From assembly GCA_019359375.1 (NCBI GenBank), contig JAHHHL010000013.1, positions 1-64,000 of the forward strand: a stretch of DNA of 64,000 bases, given 5' to 3'. The stretch comes from Lyngbya sp. HA4199-MV5 (GTDB lineage: Bacteria > Cyanobacteriota > Cyanobacteriia > Leptolyngbyales > Leptolyngbyaceae). A model generated the notes under the pieces. The model saw only the letters and a program-made list of their open reading frames with translations, was not told the DNA's origin and ran no database searches. Shown here piece after piece: positions 55,218-64,000 of the stretch. Within the stretch, counting starts at the first letter, position 1; every line of letters begins with the position of its first letter. A program made the position numbers and the translations under genes.

Positions 55218-58186
55218 GCAGACAGCGGCGGGCAGGTGCAAATGAGGTTGCGATCGCCATACGCCTGATCAATCCGTCCAACGGCTGCCCAGAACTTGTT
55301 ATCGCGTGTCCAGGGGGTAGGGTAGGCGGCTTGTTCACGGGTGTAGGGACGATTCCAGGTATCTGTGAGAAGCGCTGCGGCGGTATGGGGTGCGTGTTTG
55401 AGGAGATTATTTTGGCGATCGACCTTGTCCTCTTCGATCGCGCGGATCTCAGCTCGAATGGCAATCATGGCATCACAGAAGCGATCGAGTTCCTGTTTCG
55501 ACTCGCTTTCAGTCGGTTCCACCATGATGGTGCCTGCCACGGGCCACGACACCGTAGGCGGATGGAAGCCATAGTCAATCAGCCGTTTGGCAATATCGTC
55601 AACCTCAATTTCAGCCTTTTTTTTGAACTGGCGCAAATCGAGAATACATTCGTGTGCCACCAAACCGTTTTTACCTTTGTACAGTACCGGGTAGTGTCCC
55701 TCTAGCCGTTTCGCTATGTAGTTGGCGTTCAAAATGGCGACCTGGGTGGCTTTGGTCAACCCTTCTACTCCCATCAACGCAATGTAGACCCAGGAAATGG
55801 GAAGAATGCTGGGGCTACCCCAGGGAGCGGCTGACACAGCACCAATGCCCTGTTTGCCACCGACCTGGACGATCGGGTGCTTGGGCAAAAAGGGCACCAG
55901 ATGCGACGCAACGCCGATCGGCCCCATCCCAGGACCACCACCGCCGTGGGGAATGCAGAAGGTTTTGTGCAGGTTCAAATGGCACACATCCGCGCCAAGA
56001 TCACCGGGACGACACAGCCCGACTTGCGCGTTCAGGTTGGCACCATCCATATATACCTGTCCACCGTTGGCGTGAATGCACTCGCAGATGGTTTGAATGC
56101 TTTCTTCAAACACCCCGTGGGTAGAGGGATACGTCACCATCAGCGCGGCAAGCTTGTCTCCATACTGCTCGGCTTTTGCCTTCAGGTCTGCCACGTCGAT
56201 ATTGCCATCGCGATCGCACGCTACAGCTACAACCTTTAGCCCAGCCATCACCGCACTGGCGGGATTCGTCCCGTGAGCGGATTGGGGGATCAGGCAAATG
56301 TTGCGATGCCCGTCGCCCCGCTGCTCGTGGTATTGCCGAATCACCAGCAGCCCCGTGTATTCGCCCTGGGAGCCTGCATTGGGCTGGAGCGAGATGCCTG
56401 CAAAGCCCGTGATTTCTGCCAGCCAGTGTTCGAGTTGCTCAAAGAGGGTCTGGTAGCCGTGGGTTTGGTCGAGCGGCGCAAAGGGATGGATTTGCCCAAA
56501 CTCTGCCCAGGTAATTGGCACCATTTCGGCGGTGGCGTTGAGCTTCATGGTGCAGGAGCCGAGGGGAATCATCGCGGTCGTGAGCGATAAATCTTTGGTC
56601 TCCAACCGATGCAGGTAGCGCAGCAGTTCTGTTTCGGAATGATAGGTGTTAAAAACCGGGTGGGTCAGATACGGCGTGGTACGGAGAAGCGCCTCTGGCA
56701 GCAGGGAACGAGAGGAAGCCGTGAGCAGATCTTCAGGCGTGAAGTGGGTGACTTCTGCGCCTGCAAACACCTGGAAAAGCGCCAGCAGATCATCGGACGA
56801 AACGGTTTCATCCAGCGCGATCGTGAAGGTGTGGGCATCCAGTTGCCGCAGGTTGATTTGATGGGAATGTGCCCGCCGCACGACTTCAGAGGCTTTGCCG
56901 TCTGGCACGGTGACACGCAGCGTATCGAAAAACGGTTCGGGACTGGGTGCATACCCCAAGCGGCGCAACCCTTCCGCCAGAATGACGGTCAGGTGATGCA
57001 CCCGATCGCCAATGCGCCGCAGACCTTCGGCACCGTGATACACCGCATACATACTCGCCACGATCGCCAAAAGCACCTGTGCCGTACAAATATTGCTGGT
57101 GGCTTTGTCTCGTCGAATATGTTGCTCACGGGTTTGCAGGGCGAGACGTAAGGCAGGCGAACCATGCACGTCTTTAGACACTCCCACCAAGCGACCGGGC
57201 AACTGGCGCTTGAAGGCATCCTTGGTGGCAAAGTAGGCGGCATGAGGTCCCCCATAGCCTAGCGGTACGCCAAACCGTTGCGTGTTGCCGATCGCAATAT
57301 CCGCACCAAATTCTCCCGGTGGCACAAGCAGCGTCAGGCTGAGCAAATCGGCGGCAACGGTGACTAAGGCTCCAGCGGCATGGGCGCGATCGCAAAACTC
57401 CCGGTAGTCGTAAATCGCCCCATCGGTGGCTGGGTATTGCAGCAGCACCCCAAACACAGGCTGATCAAACGAAAAGGTGCGGTGATCGCCCACGATGACT
57501 TCAATGCCCAGCGGTCTGGCACGCGTTTGCACCACGGCGATCGTCTGGGGATGACAGGCTTCAGAGACCCAAAAGGCATTTGCCTTCGTCTTGCTTGCGC
57601 CGTAGCTCAGAGTCATGGCTTCCGCTGCCGCCGTAGCTTCATCCAGCAGAGACGCATTGGCAATTTCCAAGCCCGTCAGATCCGTCACCATTGTCTGGAA
57701 GTTGAGCAGTGCCTCCAGTCGTCCCTGAGCAATTTCGGGCTGGTAGGGCGTGTATTGGGTGTACCAACCCGGATTTTCGAGAATGTTGCGCTGAATGACG
57801 GGCGGCGTAATGCAGTTGGAGTAGCCCATCCCAATGAAGGATCGGAAAACGTGATTTTCCTGCGCCAGTTCCTTCAGCTCTGCCAGCAGATCGTATTCCG
57901 CTTTGCCCGATTCTAGCCGGAGCGGTTTCCGTAGCCGAATGCCACGGGGAATGGCAGCATCCATCAAGGCTTCCAGACTATCGAAGCCGATCGCGACGAG
58001 CATCTCGTCAATATCGCTGTCACGCGGACCGATGTGGCGATCGGCAAATGTATCGGTGTAGGAGAGGGGGGTGTGGGGTGTGGGGTGTGGGGTGTAGGGT
58101 ATAGACACAGAGCCGTTTGCCTGTTTGAACACAGCGCCAGTTGGGTCAGTGGTCTTACTCACGCTGGGTTGGGACGGTTCTAGCAT
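55205..58186 (-). CDS. gcvP: Glycine dehydrogenase (decarboxylating), P-protein
   Basis: The P-protein decarboxylates glycine with pyridoxal phosphate and passes the aminomethyl group to GcvH. Seen: [20 protein letters not shown] at the start of the domain, [19 protein letters not shown], the PLP-lysine loop [20 protein letters not shown], and the [17 protein letters not shown] tail. Length 993 is normal plus a short N-terminal stretch (27-42, PHPTPHTP) encoded by heptamers. The C-terminus lies in a tandem repeat. Follows gcvH at 123 bp. Confidence 0.97.
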   Translation of the reverse strand: MLEPSQPSVSKTTDPTGAVFKQANGSVSIPYTPHPTPHTPLSYTDTFADRHIGPRDSDIDEMLVAIGFDSLEALMDAAIPRGIRLRKPLRLESGKAEYDLLAELKELAQENHVFRSFIGMGYSNCITPPVIQRNILENPGWYTQYTPYQPEIAQGRLEALLNFQTMVTDLTGLEIANASLLDEATAAAEAMTLSYGASKTKANAFWVSEACHPQTIAVVQTRARPLGIEVIVGDHRTFSFDQPVFGVLLQYPATDGAIYDYREFCDRAHAAGALVTVAADLLSLTLLVPPGEFGADIAIGNTQRFGVPLGYGGPHAAYFATKDAFKRQLPGRLVGVSKDVHGSPALRLALQTREQHIRRDKATSNICTAQVLLAIVASMYAVYHGAEGLRRIGDRVHHLTVILAEGLRRLGYAPSPEPFFDTLRVTVPDGKASEVVRRAHSHQINLRQLDAHTFTIALDETVSSDDLLALFQVFAGAEVTHFTPEDLLTASSRSLLPEALLRTTPYLTHPVFNTYHSETELLRYLHRLETKDLSLTTAMIPLGSCTMKLNATAEMVPITWAEFGQIHPFAPLDQTHGYQTLFEQLEHWLAEITGFAGISLQPNAGSQGEYTGLLVIRQYHEQRGDGHRNICLIPQSAHGTNPASAVMAGLKVVAVACDRDGNIDVADLKAKAEQYGDKLAALMVTYPSTHGVFEESIQTICECIHANGGQVYMDGANLNAQVGLCRPGDLGADVCHLNLHKTFCIPHGGGGPGMGPIGVASHLVPFLPKHPIVQVGGKQGIGAVSAAPWGSPSILPISWVYIALMGVEGLTKATQVAILNANYIAKRLEGHYPVLYKGKNGLVAHECILDLRQFKKKAEIEVDDIAKRLIDYGFHPPTVSWPVAGTIMVEPTESESKQELDRFCDAMIAIRAEIRAIEEDKVDRQNNLLKHAPHTAAALLTDTWNRPYTREQAAYPTPWTRDNKFWAAVGRIDQAYGDRNLICTCPPLSAYES
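58066..58103 (-). repeat. Heptamer insert near the GcvP N-terminus
   Basis: Four to five GGGGTGT units (plus strand) keep the frame between a Q/S/V-rich leader and the conserved FADRHIGP start of the domain. Confidence 0.9.
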
Positions 58187-58309
58187 AGACGGCTCTGGCT
58201 GTAGGGTTTTAGCAAAAAGAGTTGGGTGCGATCGCAGTGGTCGGTAAAGTGCAACACATTACAACAGACCACCTTCATATTCTGCAATATTTGAGCAAAA
58301 AATTTCCCC

Positions 58310-58699
58310 CTACTCCCCTTCTGCCAGTGCCCGATACTCGTCTGCCGAGAGTGCATCATCCAGATCACCAGGATCGTTGACTCTCACTTTGAGCAACCAC
58401 CCTTCGCCGTAGGGGGCTTCTGCAAGCTGTTCGGGTGCATCAATGAGGGGTGCGTTCACTTCGATGACGGTACCTGTGACGGGAGAGTTAAGGTCTTCGA
58501 CTGCTTTAACCGATTCGACGGTGCCGAATTTTTCGCCTTTTTCCAGCGCGTCGCCCATCTCCGGTAATTCCAAGAACACAATGTCACCCAATTGATCCAC
58601 CGCAAAGGCGCTAATGCCGATCGTGGCAATTTCCCCTTCTAACCGGGCATATTCGTGCGAGTCCAGGTACTTCAAATCACCAGGATAATCAAAAGCCAT
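58310..58699 (-). CDS. gcvH: Glycine cleavage system H-protein
   Basis: 129 residues with the lipoylated lysine in [15 protein letters not shown] (VESVKA), and the conserved YTKEH-equivalent region at the start ([15 protein letters not shown]). Strong GAGGAGACAAC ribosome site. The H-protein shuttles the aminomethyl group between P, T and L proteins. Confidence 0.97.
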   Translation of the reverse strand: MAFDYPGDLKYLDSHEYARLEGEIATIGISAFAVDQLGDIVFLELPEMGDALEKGEKFGTVESVKAVEDLNSPVTGTVIEVNAPLIDAPEQLAEAPYGEGWLLKVRVNDPGDLDDALSADEYRALAEGE

Positions 58700-58731
58700 G
58701 TTGTCTCCTCGAAACAGTGTAGAAGTCAGCG

Positions 58732-59850
58732 CTAAGAAGCCCGTCGATAGAACGGTTTTTTGACCACCGTCGCCGGATAAAGTTTACCGCGAATTTCTAC
58801 GTCAAGCACCTGACCTGGTTTCGATAGCGCTGTAGGGACATAAGCCAGCCCGATCGCAGTCCCCAAAGTAGGCGATTGAGTGCCACTGGTCACTTCGCCA
58901 ACAGGCTGCCCCTCATAAAACACTCGGTAGCCGTGACGAGCAATGTTACGCCCTTGCATTTGCAGCCCCACCAGTCGCCGCTGGACACCTGTTTGCTTTT
59001 GCTGCTCCAGCACCGATCGCCCAATAAAATCCCCTTTGCTATCCAGATGCACCAGCCAACCAAGTCCCGCTTCGAGTGGTGTAGTGGTGTCGTCAATATC
59101 CTGCCCATAAAGCGCCATTGCTGCCTCTAACCGCAAGGTATCGCGGGCACCCAGACCGCAGGGAGTCACGCCTGCATCCAGGAGCGATCGCCACAGTTCT
59201 ACCCCGATCGCCGGCTCGACCATCACCTCAAACCCATCCTCGCCCGTGTAGCCTGTCCGTGCCAGAAAGCCTGGTTGACCCAGCACAGTGCCCTCCAAAT
59301 GCCCAAACGCTGGAATAGGGGTTAGATCTTCCTGCACAAACGGCTGCAATTGCTTCACGGCTTCTGGTCCCTGCACGGCTAGCAGCACATGCGTTGGGGA
59401 AATATCCTGAAACGTTAGCCGACTTTGATCGAGATGTTCCAGCAGCCAGGTTTTGTCCTTGAGCGTCGTGCCAGCATTGACGATCGCAAACCAGCGCTGG
59501 TGTCCCGACTCATTCAACCCCTGGTAGTAAAAAATCAGGTCATCCACAATGCCTGCCTGAGGATTGAGCAGTACCGTATATTGCGCCTGTCCGGGCTGGA
59601 GGCGGCTCAGGTCAGAAGGCACCAGGGTTTGCAACTGTTCGACGACCCGATCGCCCGTTAGCACAAACTTGCCCATGTGGGAAATATCAAACATGCCAGC
59701 GGACGATCGCACTACCTGATGTTCGTGGGTAATGCCGCTGTACTGCACTGGCATCTCCCAACCAGAAAACCCCGTCATCCGCGCTTTGAGGCTCATCCCT
59801 AAATCAAACAGCGGCGTTCGTGCTAAGGGAATGGGTACATCAGTTGACAT
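58732..59850 (-). CDS. gcvT: Aminomethyltransferase, glycine cleavage T-protein
   Basis: Folate-dependent T-protein. Seen: [70 protein letters not shown] and a [20 protein letters not shown] tail. Start ATG 59850 ([13 protein letters not shown]); ATG 59913 is an alternative that adds 21 residues. gcvT-gcvH-gcvP run together on the minus strand, 32 and 123 bp apart. No riboswitch-like structure was recognised upstream. Confidence 0.95.
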   Translation of the reverse strand: MSTDVPIPLARTPLFDLGMSLKARMTGFSGWEMPVQYSGITHEHQVVRSSAGMFDISHMGKFVLTGDRVVEQLQTLVPSDLSRLQPGQAQYTVLLNPQAGIVDDLIFYYQGLNESGHQRWFAIVNAGTTLKDKTWLLEHLDQSRLTFQDISPTHVLLAVQGPEAVKQLQPFVQEDLTPIPAFGHLEGTVLGQPGFLARTGYTGEDGFEVMVEPAIGVELWRSLLDAGVTPCGLGARDTLRLEAAMALYGQDIDDTTTPLEAGLGWLVHLDSKGDFIGRSVLEQQKQTGVQRRLVGLQMQGRNIARHGYRVFYEGQPVGEVTSGTQSPTLGTAIGLAYVPTALSKPGQVLDVEIRGKLYPATVVKKPFYRRAS

Positions 59851-60050
59851 GGCTTGCTGGCTGCGATTCGGCTCTGCCACAGGTTTTGCGTTCCTTACGT
59901 TGACACCCTTCATCCTAAGGGAAAGGGGCTGGCGATCGCTATACAGCTAACTGTGAAAGTTCTCTGTGACCCATCCGTTCTCGTTGCCTGAAACCCTCAT
60001 TAGGGGTTGCGCAGAACTATAATTTGAGACAACCGACTCAGGTTGAAGAC

Positions 60051-60401
60051 ATGACGACAGTAGCAATCTTACCAATCTCTAATGCCAGCGGTGAGAAGGC
60101 TTATCGGACGGTTGCTGGGGACAAACAATCTGTTGGCAAAACGGCTGGACAGGCGTTAGATGCACTGACAGACCAATTGGATGAGACTGAATTTAGTGGG
60201 TTACTGGTCATTCAAAGCTTTCACCCCGATCGCTGGTTCAGTGCTGAGCAACAAGAACGATTGTCAGAGCTAATGCATTTATGGCGGTTAGCACGCGATC
60301 AGGAGCAGGGGTTGCCTCCAGATCAGCAAGAAGAATTAGACCAGTTAGTTGAGGCTGAATTAAGGGCAGCTACAGTCCGCACTGCCACTTTGATGCAGTA
60401 A
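60051..60401 (+). CDS. Small hypothetical protein of HNH-partner type
   Basis: 116 residues: FSGLLVIQSFHPDRWFSAEQ, RLSELMHLWRLARDQEQGLP, LDQLVEAELRAATVRTATLM. Its Q/E-L-D-L-V-E-A helical end and lack of cysteine recall the protein at 1683-2084 that precedes an HNH nuclease. No HNH gene follows here; 20 bp past the stop a MITE-like element begins. It may have lost its partner, or be independent. Confidence 0.55.
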   Translation: MTTVAILPISNASGEKAYRTVAGDKQSVGKTAGQALDALTDQLDETEFSGLLVIQSFHPDRWFSAEQQERLSELMHLWRLARDQEQGLPPDQQEELDQLVEAELRAATVRTATLMQ

Positions 60402-60421
60402 GAAATTACATGAATCCTTTC

Positions 60422-60514
60422 GAGTGCATCCCAGTTTTGTATCAATAGTGCGAGCGTCCCGCTCGCGAGCGAGACTATTGAAAAACCTTCACTCTGCAAA
60501 ATTGGGATGCACCC
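60422..60514. mobile_element. MITE-like element, family 2, copy B
   Basis: The ends GAGTGCATCCCAGTTTTG and CAAAATTGGGATGCACCC are inverted repeats. AATCCTTTC occurs perfectly on both sides (60413-60421 and 60515-60523), a 9-bp target duplication. The core CTCGCTCGCGAGCGAG-like hairpin is shared with copy A (here slightly shortened). Confidence 0.88.
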
Positions 60515-60569
60515 AATCCTTTCTATCCTGCGATCGCGGCACGAGCCAACCATCGTTGTGAGTACTTTA

Positions 60570-62426
60570 TCACTGCTTTGCCTTCAACGTGAACTCATCA
60601 AATTTAATCACCGCAGATTTTGGCTCGCGGGTGTCAAAGCGATAGCTGCCGATGGTGCCTGTGCCTGTATCGAAAATGCTAAAGGCAGTGATATCATTGC
60701 TGGCGATATAGGGCATGGGCTGCTTTTTCTCATTGAGGAGAGGGGCGATCGTCGGCACGATCGGCTCTAACCCATTGGGATTGCCCGTCGCAGCGTAGGT
60801 TTCCTTGTAGCCTGTGGGCACATTGCGCTTAATATCACCCACAAACGCACCGTAGGAGTTTCCCACATTAGAGGTTTCCAAAAAGTGCATGCCGCTAGGA
60901 CTCACAAACCGATTCCACAAATGGGAGTGCCCGTAAAACACCAATTGCACATTCGCTTTCTCTAAGAGCGGCACCACGTCTCGAATGATGTAATCGTCCT
61001 TGATGGGATACTCATAGCGAATGGCTTTGGTGATGGTTTGTTTGATGGGTTTAGATAGCTCTAGCGGCGGCAGATTGCCAAGGTAAGCGTTCCCCCTTGA
61101 GCCGTCTGGCTTAGCGTCCACCTCTTCTGTATCCATAACTTGCACTGGATCGGTGTAAGCAGGAACGATGTTTTCACCTAAAGAATGAGGTGGATGATGG
61201 AACATAACCAGCTTATATTTGGCTTGTTTGAACGCTGGGCTATTGAGTTCTTGTTTTAGCCAGTTGTATTGAGGGCTGTCTTTGGCGATCGGCTCAAACA
61301 AATGCTGCCCCCAACCCCAGTGTTCTTTGGCGTGGACATCTTTAATATCCTGATCCCGTTCCCGGTATTTTCCTTTTGCATCTGCATCAAGGCTGGGCGT
61401 GCGCCAGACATTGGTGATGTAGAGAACGACCAAACGCAGATCACCAAAGGTTTCTGCATAGTACCGCTTGCCACCTTGAGGACTTTTAGGCAATGTGAAA
61501 ATCTCTTCGTAGGTATCTGTGTTAAACGAATGGTCTTTCACCCACCGCTTAAGTTTAACTGGATCATTTGTTGGATTGATGGTTCTAAAATCGGCATTGT
61601 GAAACGCTTCTGCAATGTCATAGGGCACGGTATTGTAAAACTGCTCGTTTAAAGGCTCTTCGGTGGAGAAGCGTCCCATCACTTCGTGGTTGCCGATCGC
61701 GGTATACATCGGTGCATATTGAATGATGGCTCCCCCTTTGTAGCGAGTCTTCACGCCATTTTTTTCTAGCTCGTAGCAGGCGCGACCTTGCAGACCGGGA
61801 AAGAGCGAACCACCGCAGGCATCGTCAAACCATTCGGAGGCACGATCGGCAACGTTGATCAAATCTCCGGCAAAGAGGACGAGATCAACCTGTCCGATCG
61901 TTTCCACCACTTTTTGCAGGTTCGCTGCCACCATCGGTTTAATTTGATGATCGGAGGTGAGCAGAATTTTGAGAGGCTTACCGGGAGATGGTTTCGCTGT
62001 AAGGGTATAGGTTCCGCTTGCAACGGCTGCACCATCTTCGCGCACGCTGGTCACGCGATAGGGCACTTTGCGATCAGGCTTCAACCCTGTGACTTCTGCC
62101 TCATGTCGCCAGATGGGGCGCACCGTCACGCGATCGTATTTTTTTGCCAGTTTGGATGCGGCATCTTCACGGGTGCGGCTTAGCTGAGTTGTGTTCGCCG
62201 TTGCAGTGCTGCTCAACCCATCCCCATAGGCAACCGTATGTTTCGTGCCTGCAAATTCAGTGAACCACACCACGCGCACAGAAGACTCTGAGGGCAATTG
62301 CAAAAATGGCTCCGTCAGGAGGGTGGGTTTGGCAGACATTGCAGGCGCGAGGGTTGAGTAAACAAGACTGAGTATGACCAATAGCACAGCCACCAGCAGC
62401 ATACGACGAGTCAGGTGTTTCAGCAT
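60570..62426 (-). CDS. Secreted calcineurin-like metallophosphoesterase
   Basis: About 618 residues. A hydrophobic N-terminal signal (MLLVAVLLVILSLVYSTLAP) is followed by a purple-acid-phosphatase-like fibronectin domain (PSESSVRVVWFTEF), then LLTSDHQIKP, LFAGDLINVADR, AIGNHEVMGRF, MFHHPPHSL and YGHSHLWN, the metal-binding motifs. It probably hydrolyses phosphate esters outside the cytoplasmic membrane. ATG 62426 is preferred over 62468. Confidence 0.88.
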   Translation of the reverse strand: MLKHLTRRMLLVAVLLVILSLVYSTLAPAMSAKPTLLTEPFLQLPSESSVRVVWFTEFAGTKHTVAYGDGLSSTATANTTQLSRTREDAASKLAKKYDRVTVRPIWRHEAEVTGLKPDRKVPYRVTSVREDGAAVASGTYTLTAKPSPGKPLKILLTSDHQIKPMVAANLQKVVETIGQVDLVLFAGDLINVADRASEWFDDACGGSLFPGLQGRACYELEKNGVKTRYKGGAIIQYAPMYTAIGNHEVMGRFSTEEPLNEQFYNTVPYDIAEAFHNADFRTINPTNDPVKLKRWVKDHSFNTDTYEEIFTLPKSPQGGKRYYAETFGDLRLVVLYITNVWRTPSLDADAKGKYRERDQDIKDVHAKEHWGWGQHLFEPIAKDSPQYNWLKQELNSPAFKQAKYKLVMFHHPPHSLGENIVPAYTDPVQVMDTEEVDAKPDGSRGNAYLGNLPPLELSKPIKQTITKAIRYEYPIKDDYIIRDVVPLLEKANVQLVFYGHSHLWNRFVSPSGMHFLETSNVGNSYGAFVGDIKRNVPTGYKETYAATGNPNGLEPIVPTIAPLLNEKKQPMPYIASNDITAFSIFDTGTGTIGSYRFDTREPKSAVIKFDEFTLKAKQ

Positions 62427-62532
62427 GGTTCCCTGGACGACATTAAGGGCAAACGGCAGGTTACTCAAACGCCAGGTTACTCAACCCATTGCGGCATTAT
62501 ACCAATTCTCTAAATTCGGTTTACAAATCCCC

Positions 62533-62560
62533 GTAGGGGCATACGGCCGTATGCCCCTAC
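62533..62560. repeat. Perfect 28-bp palindrome GTAGGGGCATACGG
   Basis: GTAGGGGCATACGG and its complement with no loop, in the gap between the phosphoesterase and the 40-codon gene. Confidence 0.88.
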
Positions 62561-62566
62561 AGACGA

Positions 62567-62689
62567 TCACTTCTGGGTGAGTTGTGTAGAAGACAGGTCA
62601 AACGGGGCTTTTGTGGCTCCACACAGCAAGAGAAACAGTTCAATTTTTGAGAGCTGTTTGAGCGTGCTTAAATCAACCTTGATCTTCAT
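62567..62689 (-). CDS. 40-residue peptide gene with a strong ribosome site
   Basis: ATG 62689 is preceded by AAAGGAG at 6 bp. The product is MKIKVDLSTLKQLSKIELFL, then LLCGATKAPFDLSSTQLTQK and stop, with one cysteine at position 23. The first half is an amphipathic/hydrophobic helix with KL and IEL motifs like a leader; the second half is polar and could be a core. It lies between the S10 peptidase and the phosphoesterase, all on the minus strand. No maturation enzyme of a known RiPP class is next to it. Confidence 0.65.
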   Translation of the reverse strand: MKIKVDLSTLKQLSKIELFLLLCGATKAPFDLSSTQLTQK

Positions 62690-62835
62690 GGCAACTCCTT
62701 TGCTGGTGAAACGAAAGGCTGGTGAAGCCATTGACTTCACCAATGTCTCATAGCGTAGGAGTTGGTCTTGACCGATCGCATGAATCGGACTTCCTGAAGT
62801 AGTTGATGACTAAAGTACTGAAGCGTTCTTCGTCC

Positions 62836-64000
62836 TTATGTCGTCGCGTGTTGATAGAAGGCTTGCATGGCAGTAAACCACTGCTGGCGCGATCGCTCCC
62901 AGGTGTAGAACATGTGACCGCCCTCGTAATGCTGCAACGTGAGATTGGGACGCAGTTCGGGGTTGAGTTTCATCAACGCTGCCAGGTGGTTGGAGGCGAA
63001 ATAGGGTGTGACCAGATCAAAAAAGCCATGCGTGATGTAGACCTGCATGTAGGGATTGAGCGTCATCCCAACGCGTAAATCGTCTACGGCACCAATGAAC
63101 CCCTGCCTTAGCTCACCTTTGAGGTCAAACTTCCAGGCTTTGAAGACTTCGTAGTTGAGCAGGTGATACGACAGATCGGTTTCAATGGCAAGCGTATCCC
63201 GCAGATGGCTGTTAATGGCACCTGTGAATAGGCGATCGATGCCGTCCAGGGTGGGGTCAATGCCCTCGTAGTGGATGCGATCGGGAAAGGGATCGATCGC
63301 GGTCAAGGACGCATCGTACAGCCCCACAATCCGCTGCTGGTCGCGCAAGAGTTCACGAGCAAACACTTCGATGTCCACCCGTCCGCCCTGCCGTTCTACT
63401 AATGAGAGTGGCAAGCCGATCAATCTGGCAAGCTGTTGATACGCCGTCTGCCGCTCATCGGGTGAACTCAAGTCTCCCGCTGCCAATACGGGAATGAGGG
63501 TTTTGAGGGCAAAGCGTTCGGCAGCAGCGGTGTGTGCTTGCAGATCACCCGGATTGCCTGCCCACTGAGCGCGATCGTGATGCGCGGCTGAGGCGGCTAA
63601 GGAGGGCAGCAAGGTCGCCCAGGCGGTCAGGTCATAATCGCTGCCACCCAGTAAGCTAAACTCCAGCGCGGGCGAAATGAGAATGGCACCCGACAACCCA
63701 ATGCCAAATTCTTGCTGTAGCTTGCGGGCTAGACGCGCTACCCGAAAGCCACCATAGCTTTCGCCTGCAATAAAAATGGGCGAGAGCCAGCGCTTCTGAC
63801 GGGAGAGAAACCGCTGAATAAATTCTCCCAATGACTTTAGATCTCGTTCAACTTCCCAAAACTCGGTTTCTTTGGGTGTTTTTGAATCAGGTGAACTTTC
63901 TTTTTCTTCAGATGCTTTGTCAGACGGTAAGCTGCGGCTAAAGCCTGTGCCGATCGGATCGATGAACACTAAATCGGTAAAGCTCAGCCAGCTTTCCAGG
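62836..64000 (-). CDS. S10 serine carboxypeptidase (5' end outside the window)
   Basis: Partial: the frame is open to the window edge (LESWLSFTDLVFIDPIGTGF). Seen: the serine nucleophile in FIAGESYGGFR, an aspartate near THGFFDLVTPYF and the histidine in HYEGGHMFYTW. These are the S10 triad in order, and the 63 bases beyond 63930 encode further conserved residues. Cyanobacterial S10 proteins are usually secreted peptidases. The 3' end lies 146 bp before the 40-codon gene. Confidence 0.9.
   Translation of the reverse strand, partial: LESWLSFTDLVFIDPIGTGFSRSLPSDKASEEKESSPDSKTPKETEFWEVERDLKSLGEFIQRFLSRQKRWLSPIFIAGESYGGFRVARLARKLQQEFGIGLSGAILISPALEFSLLGGSDYDLTAWATLLPSLAASAAHHDRAQWAGNPGDLQAHTAAAERFALKTLIPVLAAGDLSSPDERQTAYQQLARLIGLPLSLVERQGGRVDIEVFARELLRDQQRIVGLYDASLTAIDPFPDRIHYEGIDPTLDGIDRLFTGAINSHLRDTLAIETDLSYHLLNYEVFKAWKFDLKGELRQGFIGAVDDLRVGMTLNPYMQVYITHGFFDLVTPYFASNHLAALMKLNPELRPNLTLQHYEGGHMFYTWERSRQQWFTAMQAFYQHATT

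Noticed and set aside
59914-60050. Glycine riboswitch before gcvT
   Set aside because: No tandem aptamer pattern visible in the 137-bp gap.

Overview
The window reads as a piece of a cyanobacterial chromosome, probably from a filamentous species. GCGATCGC (HIP1) sites occur throughout both strands. There is a light-dependent protochlorophyllide reductase, a plant/cyanobacterial-type D-glycerate 3-kinase, a glycine cleavage operon, a cyanobacterial DUF6391-like membrane protein, and many Uma2, PIN, RelE-like and HicB-like small genes. Genus cannot be fixed from the sequence; a Leptolyngbya-like organism is a guess.

Layout. 1-9.3 kb: a TPR gene broken by a stop, an HNH nuclease with a small partner, Uma2 proteins, a 1416-residue polytopic membrane protein, and a divergent TetR / COQ4-like pair sharing a clear operator. 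9.5-15 kb: housekeeping genes murE, a glutaredoxin-like protein, cysH, a short-chain dehydrogenase and an SbcD-like nuclease. 15-19.4 kb: an accessory stretch with a PIN toxin and antitoxin, an orphan HsdR-N protein, a DUF433 gene with an in-frame stop, an antitoxin whose toxin is reduced to a tail, and a pentapeptide membrane protein. 20-29.5 kb: valS, an Rpn-type nuclease, a RelE-like pair between direct repeats, an acidic protein coupled to an ankyrin protein, a GH57 enzyme and an SGNH hydrolase. 29.5-35.6 kb: the most unusual island, a NACHT-HEAT ATPase followed on the same strand by a duplicated and partly decayed DUF6888-DUF6887-HicB array enclosing a DUF6883-DUF4926 pair. 36-50.7 kb: miaA, gyrB, por, an M28 peptidase, a lipoprotein, larB, a family-5 solute-binding protein, glycerate kinase and regulators. 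51-64 kb: a NarL-type regulator, a tandem-repeat protein, a DUF2993 protein, tRNA-Thr, gcvT-gcvH-gcvP, a metallophosphoesterase, a 40-codon gene and the 3' part of an S10 peptidase.

Repeats dominate the noncoding DNA and also enter genes. Nearly all the low-complexity DNA has a 7-base period (CCCCACA, CTGCCTC, AGTCAGG, AAAACTC, GTTGTTA, CCTTTTA, CATCCCT types), which matches the cyanobacterial STRR class. These heptamers form composite cassettes that sit in frame inside murE, valS, miaA, larB, gcvP, the glutaredoxin-like gene and the large membrane protein. In four of these genes the blocks come in the same order on the coding strand. There are also two MITE-like families with terminal inverted repeats and target duplications, a third MITE-like element abutting the valS stop, perfect 28-34 bp palindromes, and a 21-bp tandem array. 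Several small accessory genes show fresh lesions (in-frame stops, a frameshift, a lost start codon), so the accessory part is turning over.

All family names come from reading motifs by eye; no database search was run.
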